A program made the translations under genes and the position numbers. A stretch of DNA of 64,000 nucleotides from Chytriomyces cf. hyalinus JEL632 (Eukaryota > Chytridiomycota > Chytridiomycetes > Chytridiales > Chytriomycetaceae): the NCBI GenBank assembly GCA_025435555.1, contig JAIWWG010000006.1:682001-746000 (forward strand). The letters are read 5' to 3'. Positions 1-11,895 of the stretch are shown here, one piece after another. The notes under the pieces are model-generated. The model was not told where the DNA came from, did no database searches, and worked only from the letters and a program-made list of their open reading frames with translations. The first letter of the stretch is position 1; every line of letters starts with the position of its first letter.

Positions 1-1034
1 TGGAGTGAAGGCAGAGGGTCACTTTACATTTTTTTGAGAGAGGAATTTAGACGGAAAGGGAAACGAAATCTGCAAACGGCCCCCCAAGGACCACACCGCA
101 CTTTGATTCTTTCTACTGACCATGGCCAACATAACGGTCAGAAAAATACAACACCGTGCTGGTCGTGTGCGATGCTGAAATATTGCCATGCAATACATTT
201 ATCAGTGTAGCGGCATTGTTACACCCCTCCACCGCAGGTGGTCGGCGCCCTGACATAGCACAACGACCATAAGAAGCATGATAATGCAACTTTGGTCTAG
301 TGTTTCTGCTGCCCTCCTTGCTTCATTTCAATGCCAACCGCTTGAAAAAACAGACAATAAAATATAAAAAAAAAGCCAGGACCCGTACTGGTCGGTTCAG
401 GCGGGGACATGTGCAAATGGACGGGTGCGATCCCTGCGCTGCGTTCCAAACAAAAAGCGCGAAATTGCGCACAATGGAGTTTTTCGAAGGAAAGGAAGGG
501 AACAAAAAAAAAATCTGTCTGACAATACAACAATCAGTCCTCTGAAACAAGTTTGGAAAGAAGTCAGACAACAGGTGAGGGAACTGTTCCTGGTTCTTCC
601 CGTAGTCCCGCTGCCTTGGTTGCCTCCCTTGTTACGCGACGGATGATCGGCGGAAAGCTGTCGGAAAGCTGCTCGTCAAAAACTAGACCGCGAGTCACTA
701 ATCCTGCTTCTCGTCCAAACCTCAGATCCCAACTCGATACACCACTTTAAGCAGTCAGAAGTTTGCTTAACCGTACGAAGCTTATAGATCTTAATATATC
801 AGTCCATCATCTCTATCGCCGTATAACGTGAGTTTGGCGTCTGAGACCAGATCCATGGACTTGGACTTGGACACTTCCGATATCTGTCTCCGCCTTCCAC
901 TCTCCTCCAATGGCATCTTGCTCCATCCCCTGCTGGGTTCTTCCTCTCTGTCTCACTCTCTCGCTCTCACCCCTCTTGAATATGTCAATCCACGTAACTA
1001 AACATTCCCAACATCAACAGCACTTTCCACAAAC
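1..1034. other. Upstream region of the G beta gene, no gene seen
   Basis: No open frame here has recognisable protein similarity, and the short frames have low-complexity A-rich translations. The last 250 bases are pyrimidine-rich (TCTC/CTCT runs), as expected of a fungal promoter and 5' leader just before the ATG at 1035. No tRNA or repeat was seen. Confidence 0.5.
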
Positions 1035-2263
1035 ATGGGTGACATTGCCGATAGAATCGCTGCCGCACGAAAGGAAGCCGAAGCCTTGAAGGAAAAAATC
1101 AAGCAAAAGAAGGATGCCCTTGGTGACACCACATGTGCGTTGAATATTTTTGTAAATCTGACAACCCCTCCCAACCAAACTGACACTCACCACAACATCA
1201 CAACTCAAAACCATCCACTATAAAATTGAATATATACAGTGAAAGCGGTCGCCGCAGATCAAGAGAAACTCACCACCGTTTCAATGAAAGTACGCCGAAC
1301 TTTGAAGGGACACTTGGCAAAAATCTACGCAATGCACTGGGCATGCGACAAGCGCCACCTTGTGTCAGCGTCTCAAGATGGAAAACTGATTGTGTGGGAC
1401 TCCTTTACGACCAACAAGATCCATGCCATTCCCCTCCGTTCCTCCTGGGTCATGACGTGCGCATACGCGCCATCAGGAAACTACGTCGCCTGTGGAGGTC
1501 TCGACAACTTGTGCTCCATCTACAACCTCAAAACCAAGGAAGGCAGCGTCAAAGTCGCGCGTGAGCTCAACGCGCACACCGGGTACTTATCGTGCTGCCG
1601 CTTCATCTCCGACAGACAAATCATCACTGCCTCCGGAGACATGTCCTGCATGCTCTGGGACATTGACGCGGGTGTCAAGACGCTCGAGTTCACAGACCAC
1701 ACTGGAGACGTCATGTCGCTGTCCCTGTCTCCAGACAAGAACATTTTCGTGTCTGGTGCTTGTGATGCTACCGCCAAAGTGTGGGATATCCGTACAGGCC
1801 GCTGTGTGCAGACGTTCACCGGCCACGAGTCTGATATTAACGCTGTGCAGTTCTTCCCGGACGGACAAGCATTCGGATCCGGATCTGACGACGCGTCTTG
1901 CCGTTTGTTTGATTTGAGAGCTGACCGGGAGTTGATGCAGTACACGCATGATAACATTTTGTGCGGTATCACTTCAGTTGCTTTCAGTATCTCAGGGCGT
2001 CTCTTGTTTGCCGGGTATGAAGACTTTAACTGCAATGTGTGGGACACGTTGAAGGGCGAGCGGGTGACTGCACTAGCTGCGCACGAGAACAGAGTTTCCT
2101 GCTTGGGCGTCTCATCGGATGGTATGGGATTGTGTACTGGAAGTTGGGACAGTTTGCTCAAGGTGTGTAGTTTTTTTGGATCTTTTTTTTTCAAATCATT
2201 TTTGTTTTCGGTTGAACATTTTACCAACACATTTTATTTCATCAACTACAGGTGTGGGCGTAA
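1035..2263 (+). CDS. Heterotrimeric G protein beta subunit (WD40 propeller)
   Basis: Gbeta pairs with Ggamma and binds Galpha-GDP at the plasma membrane, coupling 7TM receptors to effectors. Three exons, 1035-1134, 1240-2162 and 2252-2263, join in frame to a 344-residue protein, the usual family length. The N-terminal helix (residues 1-35, rich in A/K/E) is the coiled coil that pairs with Ggamma. It runs over the first splice into D-T-T-L, and seven WD40 blades follow from about residue 50 (first GH at [11 protein letters not shown]). The last exon adds only V-W-A and the TAA stop, completing the seventh blade. Introns are 105 and 89 bases with GT-AG borders. The open frame running past 2163 is intron read-through. 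An AATAAA lies at about 2499. The family is certain; which Gbeta class cannot be said. Confidence 0.95.
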
Positions 2264-2677
2264 ATTCTTTTATCACTTCTGCTTGCTTGCTTGCTGGATG
2301 GGAAAAAACGAAGGAAAAAAAAAAGAGAGAATTGGCGACACTTTTCTCTTTTTTCCAACTCTCTTTTTTTCCATTTTTTCTTCAGCTTTTGAACTTACTT
2401 TTTAGCTTCGCATCTATTTTCTCGTTATTCTGTCTGTTTTTGCGTTGTTTTGGCGTTGTTTGGTCCGTGCATCTTTTGTCTCATTCCATCTTCATCGAAT
2501 AAATTTCATCCGTACAAAAACTGTTCACAACACAACCACTAGCAACCAACCACACACACACACCAACAACTAACTGCACATCCAAAAGACAACCAATGTT
2601 TTTTAATGAAAACCGAAAAATTGACACAAACAAATAATAAAACGCAGGAAAAACCCATTAAAAATCAAATCAATAAA
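2264..2677. other. Convergent 3' region between G beta and ADE5,7
   Basis: T-rich then A/C-rich sequence with AATAAA-like signals near 2499 and 2637 serving transcripts that end toward each other. Simple CA runs occur around 2535-2570. No coding sequence is supported. Confidence 0.5.
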
Positions 2678-5638
2678 TCAGTTCCAAGCCTTTTCCGCGT
2701 GCAGAATTTTGACACGCTCATGATCACTGCAGTCTTTTGCGACCCGAGTCACGGTACCCAGACGAACCACTGGCCCTCCTCCGAGTTCAGCGACTGATTT
2801 AATAACTTCGTCAACGTTGGCGCGGTCAACCACGAGAACCATTCCAATTCCACAGTTGAATGTTCTAGCAAGCTCGGCTGCGGGGAAAAAAAGAAAGTCA
2901 GCTTAAAATCCATCAGATTTAACAGGTCAAGAATATCTCACCATCAGCAACGTTTCCTTCAGCCTTGAGCCACTTGAAGACAGCAGGCAGTTCGTAAGCT
3001 GATGCGTCAACAGTGACTCCAATATCGTCGGGCAGGCATCGTGGGATATTGTCCGTGAAACCTCCTCCAGTGATATGACTGAGGGCCTTGACGAGTCCCT
3101 TTCGCAGCGCAGGCAAAAGCTCCCGCACGTAGATTTTGGTTGGAGTCAACAAAGCTTGTCCAAGCGTGATTTCAGGTCTCCATGGGCAAGGGCTGGTGTA
3201 AGACAGACCGCTCGCAGTAACAATGTGTCGAACAAGAGAGTATCCATTGGAGTGCACTCCGGAAGATGGAAGACCCAGAATCACATCGGTATCTGGGTTA
3301 ATGAGCTCCATTCTAGGCAACAGCTGGTGACGCTTCACGGCACCCACCACAAATCCGGCAAGGTCATAGTCTCCAGGAAGGTACATTCCTGGCATTTCCG
3401 CAGTTTCTCCACCAATAAGAGCACAGTTGGATTGCAGACAACCTTCAGCAATTCCCGCAACAACATCCTTTGCGATATCAACTTCCAACTTGGAGCAGCC
3501 GTAGTAGTCCAAAAAGAAGAGTGGCTCAGCTCCTTGAACCAAAACGTCATTGACAGACATGGCGACAAGATCGATACCAATGGTGTTGTGAATGTTGGCA
3601 AGGTGGGCAACCTTGAGCTTGGTTCCCACACCATCCGTTCCTGACACCAAAAGGGTGTCTTGGTCGTATCCAGCTGCAGTCATGTCAAATACACCTCCAA
3701 AACCACCAATATCGGCATCAGCTCCCGAACGACGGGTGGCCTTCACGATAGATTTGATTTTTTGAACCAACAGGTTTCCAGCATCAATTGAGACACCAGC
3801 TTCGGCATAAGTGGCACCTTGCTTCTTTGTTGTTTGAAGAAGGGTGAGGGCTCTGCAAGCAAAATGTTCAGCGTGCGATTGCCAAACAACAATCAAAAAT
3901 GCAAACCTGTGACCAATGTCTTTTCTGTAGTGAACTCCTTCAAATTTGATAGAGGCGGCGTCTGCAACAGCAGTTTTGATGGCAGCCTCGAGGTTTTCAG
4001 CAACTGCAGTGACAGCAAGAACACGGCCTCCATTTGTGAGAAGCTTTCCACCAACACGCTTAGTTCCGGCATGAATAATAGAAACACCTACGAATGCAGA
4101 TGATTTGTTTATCATACTGAAAACGAGTATGGTCCCCTTTAGAATCAAACTTTACCTGCTGAGACAGAACCAACTGAAATTTCGTGACCCTTCGCGTAGT
4201 TACCCGGGTAACCTCCAGCGACAAGCACAACGGTTGCGCTGGATGCCTTCTTGAACCGAACATCAACGGAATCCAAACATCCTTCAGCGGCCCGTTTGCA
4301 GACAGTGGCAAGGCCGGGAGACTCGAGCAGAGGAATCACGCTTTGAGTTTCTGGGTCTCCAAAACGGCAGTTGAATTCGATAACTTTGGGTCCACTTCTG
4401 GTGAGGATAATGCCAGCGTAAAGGCATCCAACAAATGGAATTCCTTCGCGACGGAGACCGTTGACTGTGGGTTGAAGAATGGTTCGCTGAACTTCGGATT
4501 GGAGAGCAGACGTGTAAATTGGGGCAGGAGCATAAGCGCCCATTCCACCAGTGTTTGGGCCCTGATGATGGAAGTGTCAGTTGTCGATCGGTGGATATTT
4601 CGACACTTACAGAATCTCCTTCAAAAATGCGCTTGTGATCTTGGGCGCCGGGAAATTGAATCACAGTGTATCCATCACAGAAGGTGAGGACCGAGACCTC
4701 TTCACCAAACAATCGCTCCTCGATAACAACTTCATCTCCTGTTGAGCGAAATCGAAAAATTGGAGATAGGGTGAGCAAATGAGTTTTTCGACGCATTCGA
4801 TTGAAGACCGTCCCTACAAACCGGAAGATCCAAACTCCTTGGTAACCATCACGTCCTTAAGGCCTTGCACACCTTCCTCCAAAGTCTCGGGAATCAAGAC
4901 ACCCTTTCCGGCGGCCAAGCCGCTTGCTTTGATGACAAAGTCTCCACCCTTGAAATTTGCGCGCACGTACGCTTCGGCGTCGGCAAACTTGGTGAAGACC
5001 TTAAATGCGGCAGTGGGAATTTGGTGACGAGCCATGAACTCTTTTGCAAATGCTTTGGAGGCTTCGATTTGCGCGGCGGCGGCAGAAGGGCCAAAGACTG
5101 GGATTCCGACTGATTGAAAGTGTTGAAGTTTAAGGTTGTGTTCAAGCGAAACTGAAACAAAAAAAAATGCGGCAAGTTACCATTCTTGAAGTGGGCAGCA
5201 ATGCCATCAGCCAGTGGTTGTTCTGGGCCAGGCACACAGAGCCCGACCTGGTTGTGGGGGGAAATCCAGTTGGGTACCCAATGTTAATATTTTTATCTCA
5301 ACGTTCCCCACCCAGTCAATGTTAAAAAGAAAAAAAAAAGGAGAGACAAAAGACACAAGAGCGCAAACCACTCACGTTGTTGGCAACAGAGAACTTGACC
5401 ATTTCGTCGAATGAATTCAGGTTAACGTTTTGAATCTTTCCACCGGCGGTTTCCGTTCCTCCGTTTCCTGGACCGCACGGACAATGGGGGGTCAGCATTC
5501 TCGCCGAGAATGGAGAGCAGCTGGAAGGGACTCACCTGGAGCGACAAAGACCTTGTCCACTCCCTCAGATGCAGCAAGGCCAAGAGCCAGCGCGTGTTCC
5601 CGACCACCAGAACCAACCAGCAGAACGTTGTAGCCCAT
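2678..5638 (-). CDS. ADE5,7: Bifunctional GARS-AIRS (ADE5,7), purine biosynthesis
   Basis: Cytosolic enzyme for two steps of de novo IMP synthesis: phosphoribosylamine-glycine ligase (N-terminal half) and aminoimidazole ribotide synthetase (C-terminal half). Nine exons (5638-5536, 5467-5376, 5247-5181, 5109-4822, 4738-4611, 4561-4156, 4087-3907, 3852-2942, 2877-2678) splice without a frame break to 791 residues, close to the roughly 800 of yeast. The start is [15 protein letters not shown], the canonical GARS beginning. ATP-grasp motifs ([13 protein letters not shown]) follow, and the glycine-ligase part ends in the region [12 protein letters not shown]. The AIRS part carries the families [18 protein letters not shown] and [10 protein letters not shown]. 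No transformylase domain is present, so this is the fungal two-domain form. It is convergent with G beta. Confidence 0.96.
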
Positions 5639-5777
5639 GATCAAAATGTGATTTTTTTTATGCTGTTTTCAAAAAAGAAAAATGGCTTTCACCGAAGCAA
5701 ACTTCAGAGTCTGGGTGTATTCGTGAGGATATCGATTCATGGGTTTATTTCACACTGTTAAAGACGATGCAGATGCT

Positions 5778-6733
5778 TCAATGGGATAAGCTTGCGTGGA
5801 ATGCTTGATTCGCACTGTGAGAAGAGACGCAGCAAGAGAGGGGGTCAGCGACATATGTCATTGGCAGTAGTTCAATGTTATTGCGGCGTTTGATCCAAAC
5901 ACAGGATCTTCACAGCCCAACCACCGATAATGACTGAAAATTCAAAAGTCACCTGTCAAGCTCAAACAAAAGCTGCCTCGACTCATCCTCGCTTAAAATA
6001 TCTGACGCTTTCATCTTATGGAGGGATATCAACCAGGTCTTCAGCCTCTCCTTGTGTGTTGAATCAAAGTCTTTCGGTAGCCCCTGAATCTTGTTCAGAA
6101 ACTGAACGAGGTCGCTCATGAGCGGGTGCAGCTGGTCCATGGCAGTCATATTGAGTTTGATGCAGTCCATGAGCGTGATGAAGCATGACGTGATATCGGC
6201 CACGGCTTTGACGTGTTGGCGAGACGAAGAGGACGCATCGGCGACTGCATGTTCGACAGTCGCAGGTACTCCGATTTCAATCAGTCGCTTATGTGCGGCA
6301 GGGCAGGAAAGCTGGTTGCGGACCGATTTGTGTTGAGAGAGTGGGTGGGGGTACAAGGTGAGACAAAAAACCACACACGCACTTTATAATCGCGCATAAA
6401 TTGGTCGATAGAAGTTCCTTGCGGCAGAAGGTCTCTGGCTGTTTTGAATTGCGCAATGAGCCTTGTGCAGTGGGAAGTGTAGCTGTCGTTGCCATTTTAA
6501 AAGGGTGCGAGCAGACAAGGAGTTGCAGTTAGTACGATGGTATTAAGTCACGCATGTATCGCATTTGCTATCGCCGCAAACGCAGAAGAGGTGACAACTT
6601 ACTCAGCCGCCGCCACTGCATCCCGGATGTACGCCTTCTCCAGCGCCTCAGTTGCCATCAGGATGGAGAACAAGTCCGCGGTTGCATCCAGGCTCTCCAT
6701 CTCGCGGGTTGAAAGTTTGACGACTGTGTCCAT
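5778..6733 (-). CDS. VPS28: VPS28, ESCRT-I subunit
   Basis: VPS28 is the ESCRT-I subunit that binds VPS23/VPS37 through its N-terminal half and ESCRT-II through its C-terminal four-helix domain, on endosomes during multivesicular body sorting. Four exons (6733-6603, 6482-6383, 6311-5953, 5814-5778) give 208 residues against about 220 in other species. Visible family blocks are ALEKAYIRDAV (about residues 28-38), CTRLIAQFKTAR, DITSCFITLMD and the C-terminal LFELDSANQAFHASL. The last exon is tiny (37 bases) but restores the conserved C-terminal helix; without it the protein would end on intron sequence. A branch-site-like TACTAAC lies in intron 1. It is divergent from the mannosyltransferase, 87 bases away. 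Confidence 0.93.
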
Positions 6734-6820
6734 GGCAGAGAGTTATTAAAGAGGATGCTCGCAGATGTTGACTTGGATATTATTTTATTTTTAAATTCAG
6801 AATATATACAAGGCATAGAG
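6734..6820. promoter_or_regulatory. Shared divergent promoter of VPS28 and the GT71 gene
   Basis: Only 87 bases separate the two start codons, so both promoters must overlap or share elements. The interval is AT-rich with a TTTAT/TATTTT stretch around 6778-6795. An in-frame upstream ATG at 6755 would lengthen the mannosyltransferase, but it would sit 22 bases from the VPS28 start. ATG 6821 gives a normal type II membrane protein and is preferred. Confidence 0.45.
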
Positions 6821-8549
6821 ATGGTCAGTCCAAAGGCCCGCCGTCGGGCCGTGTCAGCTTGCATCGCCCTGTGTGCTACCGTTGCGACGCTGTATATGCT
6901 TGCTGCAATGATGGGGTCCAGTGGAGACTCTGTCTCACACGCACGGAAACTGCATTCGTACGTTACGGCGTTGAAGGCATCGGCCTTGGCAGGTCCCCAA
7001 GACGCTTACGCGACAGCCACCGCCACCCGTCCACCTATTCTCAATTCAGCTCCGGTTTATCCTTTCACGTCGTCTGGCTCCGCGTCACCCATTCCTGGTT
7101 CAAAATCAGCATCAGCCGATCTCTCTAGAGGTGTTGTTCTCATGGGCAACGGTAAATCTGTACGCATGGCTCTGATGGCGGTTCATGTGCTGCGCGCAAC
7201 TGGTTGTACACTGCCTGTCGAATATGGTACCGAATATTTCAACTGGGAAATGCGTTCCGTCCTTCTGAAACAGTGTACACAGCTTATCTGAGGAACGAAC
7301 TCAAACAATCGCATCTCGATCTACTCGCTGCAAATAATATAACCGCCCGGGACTACTGGACCCCAGAAATTGAGTCGTACAAATGGAGCAAAAATTCGCT
7401 AAGGCTGGGAGCACCGAAAGTGGACGCAATTCTGTCATCGCCGTTTCAGCAGTTGTTGTTTCTGGATCCGGATGTTATGCCGCTGCGGGATCCCACCTAT
7501 CTCTTTGAGACGAACCAGTTTCGTAAAACAGGCACGTCGAAGTTCACTCTTGTTCCTGCGCAGTTGTACAATGGGGCCCCTGTCTTCGTTTGAAGAACAG
7601 TTTCTGCTACCATCGTAACAATCCGTACTGAACGTTTAAAACATGTATTGACTCTCAGGAGCCCTCTTTTGGCCGGACTTCAAGTCAACACCAAAAACCA
7701 GCGAAATCTGGAAAATAACATCTCAACCGTACGAATTCGAATTTGAATTCGAGAGCGGACAAATTGTGCTTGATAAATCGCGAAACGATGTTCTTTTGGC
7801 GCTCAAAGTGGCCCGCTATTTCTGCCGCGAAAGCGCATACTTTTTCAAAATCATTTGGGGGGATAAAGACGCGTTCAGATGGGGCTTTAAAGTAGCAGGA
7901 GTGGATTATTTTTTGAATAAGGAGCAAGTGGTGAGCGTGGGTGTTGCAGTGGACTGGTTCCGACAGGTGCGTTTTTCTTTACCCCCAGTAGTTCGGTTGA
8001 AAAATGTTGTTTTATTCATCGACTCTGATTTAGACGGGAAATGTAACATTGATTCCGTCGAAATCGTTCGATACTGAAACTGTAAATGGCCCACTGGACA
8101 AGCACGTCACCTCTAGCAGCGGGGTTTTACCACGCGGGGGTGTCTACTGTGGTCAGAATATGCTTCAAATGGATTTCAATGACCAGTTGGGCCCCCAGAC
8201 GGCCCCATTCCAAGCGAAACCCTTGTTCATGCACGCAAACGGCATCAAAAAGTACTATATTGACAACATCCCGCCATTCCAAATTGCGCAAATGTACCAA
8301 GTGCCCGTGGGGAAAACTCTTACGGATCTGCAGGTTGGAAGCTATGACTGGCTTGGTTGGGTGCGAGGGCAGCATCATTGTGGAAGGCTTTCGGCAGTCG
8401 CGGGGGTTGAGACTGTTTATATTGGTAAGGGTGTTTTTCTCTTTCCCTGCGTTAAGAGATGCGGTTATTCAATGCTTTGTTTAGACTTCTCCAAGGCGTA
8501 TCCGGGACTGAACGAGCGGTACATTGAAGCTCGAAGGCGGTTCCAATAA
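6821..8549 (+). CDS. GT71-family alpha-mannosyltransferase (MNN1-like), Golgi type II membrane protein
   Basis: Transfers mannose from GDP-mannose to cell-wall glycoproteins in the Golgi lumen. Five exons (6821-7226, 7274-7531, 7659-7966, 8034-8424, 8485-8549) give 475 residues. A short basic cytosolic N-terminus (KARRR) is followed by one hydrophobic anchor at about residues 13-32, then a Ser/Thr/Ala-rich stem. Catalytic-domain landmarks are VLMGNG, the metal-binding FLDPDVMPLRDP, TGALFWPDF, FESGQIVLDK and GDKDAFRWGF, in GT71 order. The family motif TGALFWPDF is continuous only if intron 2 starts with GC at 7532; the nearest GT donor would drop the K-T-G. An AATAAA overlaps the stop. The exact linkage made is unknown. 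Confidence 0.85.
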
Positions 8550-8565
8550 AAAATAAAAAAAAAGA

Positions 8566-11500
8566 ATGAAAGTTGTTGCGCTGCTCAGGTGTGGTTTCTG
8601 CCAGTGACGATGAGCATGAACCAACATTCCATCGACACCAACAGCGGCGGGAAGGATTCGTGCTTCAATGTCATGCACTGCATGGCCAACGGGCATGATG
8701 TCGTGGCTGTTGCGAACTTGTTTTCGCAAATGGCCGGCAAGACTGAAGGTGAACAGAATCTGCGTCACAATGCTAATTCGACACCGTTACTCAAGTATCG
8801 AAACATTGCTGTGCGTCCCCCAGAAATCGATTCATTCATGTATCAGACAGTTGGCTCTAACGTTTTCGTGCCTCTGATCGCCGAATGCCTCGGTCTGCCT
8901 CTGTTTCGAAGATGCATTCGTGGCGCTTCAGTGTCTGTCGCAATGGACTATCAAGTAGAGAGTGGGGACGAGGTCGAAGACTTGATGCTCTTGCTCAAGG
9001 ATGTTTTGGTATTTGGAGCCGATTGTCTTTCGAACGCTGCCTGGCAATGCCTTTAACCTCACGTTATGCGTGTGGGACGATAGATCGAAATGCCGGATGT
9101 TCAAGCCGTTTCAGTAGGCGCGATTTTGTCAAACTACCAACGTATCCGCGTTGAACATGTGTACGGATCTCATTCTTTCCAGTTGCTTTCGATCCTGATT
9201 CTTTCTCATGCAGATGCTCCCGCCTGGGACTCACTGTGCTGTCGTACTTATGGCAAGCCGACCAATCGGCGCTGCTGAACAGTATGATTGAATGCAATGT
9301 CAATGCGATCCTTGTCAAAGTTGCCGCAATTGGTCTCGAAACAAAGCATCTGGGAAAGTCTCTTGCGCAAATGCAGCCGCTTCTTGAAACACTGGTGAGC
9401 GAGAGATTTTTATGCTGTTGTTCACTTGTTGTTGGTGTCGCTGATGCGTTTTGCTGTTTACGCGCACAGAGCAACCGGTTCGGATGCCACGTGTGCGGGG
9501 AAGGCGGAGAGTACGAAACTGTGACGGCCGATTGCCCCATCTTTAAAAAGAGGATTGTGATGTATGTCGCGAAAACTTGAGTACTTTGTTTTTGCTCGAA
9601 TTCACTTCTTGATTCAACCCTGGATTCATGCGCAGCGTCGACCAAGAAACAATCATTCACTCGAACGACGCGTTTGCAATTGTCGCGTATCTCAAGTTTG
9701 GCAACATGGCCCTTGAGGAGAAAGACCAGGATGAAGTGGGGCTCTCGGACGACTTGAAAGACCGGTTGCTGCAGTTTGGCGAGAAAAACTACGTGACTAG
9801 TTTGGATGTGAAAGATTTGGTAGGTGTACTTGATACATCTGGGATCTTTGCATTTGACCAGGTTTCGATCTTAGATCAAAAAGTGCAGCGTGGCTGAAGA
9901 TATGCCAGAACCTCTTGTGTTCAATTTTGGAGCTTTCACATCAGATGCTAATTTTCCTGTCAGCGCACATGTCAAAAAGTCACACGGGTACCTTGCAATT
10001 GGAGGCATCCGATGCACTGAACAAGTTAAAACGGTTGAAGATGAGACCCGGAATGTGATGGATCAAATTGAAGGTTTGTGCTGACGACTTCTCCATCAGT
10101 ATGTTGCGTTGGTTTCTGATCTTGGAAAAATGTGCAGCTGAGTTGCGGCGAGAAGGGTTCGAATGGTCCGACGTTGTGATGATGCAATTGTTTGTATCCG
10201 ATATGAACGATTTTGGGACAGTCAACAAAGTGTATGGGTCGTATTTGGGTACCAATCCGCCGACAAGGTGCGCGCGATCAATATCATTTTCATCGCAAGT
10301 ATTGTTGTATAACACTATTTTTTTCTTCAGAGTTACGGTTGAAGTTGGGTATCATGAGGACGATGCAACGCGTATCCAGATCGATTGTTTAGCTTTCAAG
10401 AAACCGCAGGACTCTGCGATTGTGCGGCGAGAGTTCAACAAGTGTGTCATGCATGTTCAAGGAGTGTCTTATTGGGCGTTGAGTGAAAGTGGTGTTTCAT
10501 TTGCCTACTTGTTGCTAATCAGGTCGTCACTGCTGCAGGCCTTCCAATATTGGACCTTACAGCCAAACTGTAAAGGTAAGTCAACATTTCAATTCAAAAG
10601 TACATTCTTGCTCAAACAGTTAACAACGGCAGCTGAACGATCACTTATTTATTGCCGGCCAAATTGGTCTGATACCAAATCAAATGGCGCTACCAAATTT
10701 CTCAATGGTGCACAACGATCTATCGCAATTACTTGCCGAATGCGTGGTCGCGTTCAATAATATCGAAGCTATCGCGACTGTTCAAGGCGTCTCTTTTCCG
10801 GAAGATGTTGGCTCATTCTTGTGTTTTGTGCGGTGTCCTGAATATTTGAGCGTTGTCGAACGATTCTGTGCTTCCAAAATTCCGGTTTGTTTTTGAAAAA
10901 CGATATTTTAAAGAATAACCAATCCGTCAGACTGAATTTGTGTATTTTTTGCGCCGTTTAGAACTTTCATACTCTGCCGCAACTGTTTTTGTCAGTGAGT
11001 AAGCTCCCACGCAATTGTGCGGTTGAATTCCAGGTCATGTTTCAGAGCGTCAAAGATCTACCGCCCCTGATTGAAGTCAATGATGAAGAAATGGTCGACG
11101 ACTTGACCGCCGTTGCTGCCGTCTCCAAATCTTTGTTTGGTAAATGCAATCTCAGGAGTTGTTGCCAAAAAAATTTGAACTCAAATTCATTTTGTTTCGA
11201 TTCAGAACACGACGCGCTTACGATTCGAACACAGCATTGGAGCCGTGGTTCGTTGGTCACGTTCACGGGCGAGTGTGTGGCTGCATCTGGCGTTGAGATT
11301 ACCCTTCAATCTGTGGCCACATCTGTGAAGGAGCTTGTTCGCCAAATTCGCGCCGCATCATCGGCGTTTGGGGGGATCGATCCAGTGTCAATCCGCGTGT
11401 TTCATTTGAAATCGATTCCACGGAGACTGTTGATGCAAGGTAAAGGAGGATACTTTTTATTTATATTACCATTTGTTTGAAGGACTAACCTCGGTTGGCA

Positions 11501-11620
11501 GAATTTACAAGCGTTCTCGGAACCGATTGTCCAAGTTTATCGTTTGTTCCTGCGAATAGAATGTCGCGCTGTTTATCTGGATATCTTGGCGTGCATGTCG
11601 TATTTCCGGATCGGATCTGA
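8566..11620 (+). CDS. DPH6: Diphthine--ammonia ligase DPH6 (ATP-PPase plus two RidA-like domains)
   Basis: Catalyses the last step of diphthamide formation on elongation factor 2: ATP-dependent amidation of diphthine in the cytosol. I could splice fifteen exons in frame to 713 residues (yeast Dph6 is 685). Exon 1 (8566-8588) is only 23 bases and its junction creates the PP-loop SGGKDS at residues 8-13. Further ATP-PPase landmarks are DSFMYQTVG, GDEVEDL, AVSVGAILSNYQR and CGEGGEYET. Two RidA/YjgF-like domains follow: REGFEWSDVVMMQLFVSDM...NPPTR, then PSNIGPYSQTV...FIAGQIGLIP. Other exon limits include 8645-8748, 8824-9008, 9084-9160, 9214-9394, 9470-9561, 9636-9819, 9875-10073, 10138-10267, 10331-10477, 10539-10575, 10633-10884, 10962-11139, 11206-11439 and 11502-11620. 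The start lies 16 bases after the preceding stop. Confidence 0.94.
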
Positions 11621-11895
11621 ACGCGGGGGAATAAAAATCAAACAGAGGCAAACTACCTTTGCATAAAGCATAATATCTACTCAAGGAGAGCCACGGGCAT
11701 GTGCGATGGAGTCTACTTCAGAGAAAGAAATGCAGGGGAAACCATCTCTCTTCATTTACTTTCATTTAAGATCCTTACAAACAGTCAACAACAAGTGGGA
11801 AAAACAAAACAGAAAGGCAAAATCATATCGCCTCTGATAAATGAAGTTGGAGCTTCGATACAGTTGTCAAAAAAAACAGAACGACACCCTTAAAG

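Noticed and set aside
1520-2230. Long minus-strand frame opposite G beta
   Set aside because: It runs across G beta exon and intron sequence and has no recognisable domain.
6755-6820. Upstream start for the GT71 protein
   Set aside because: It would add 22 polar and hydrophobic residues before the basic type II anchor and begin 22 bases from the VPS28 ATG. ATG 6821 fits the family better.
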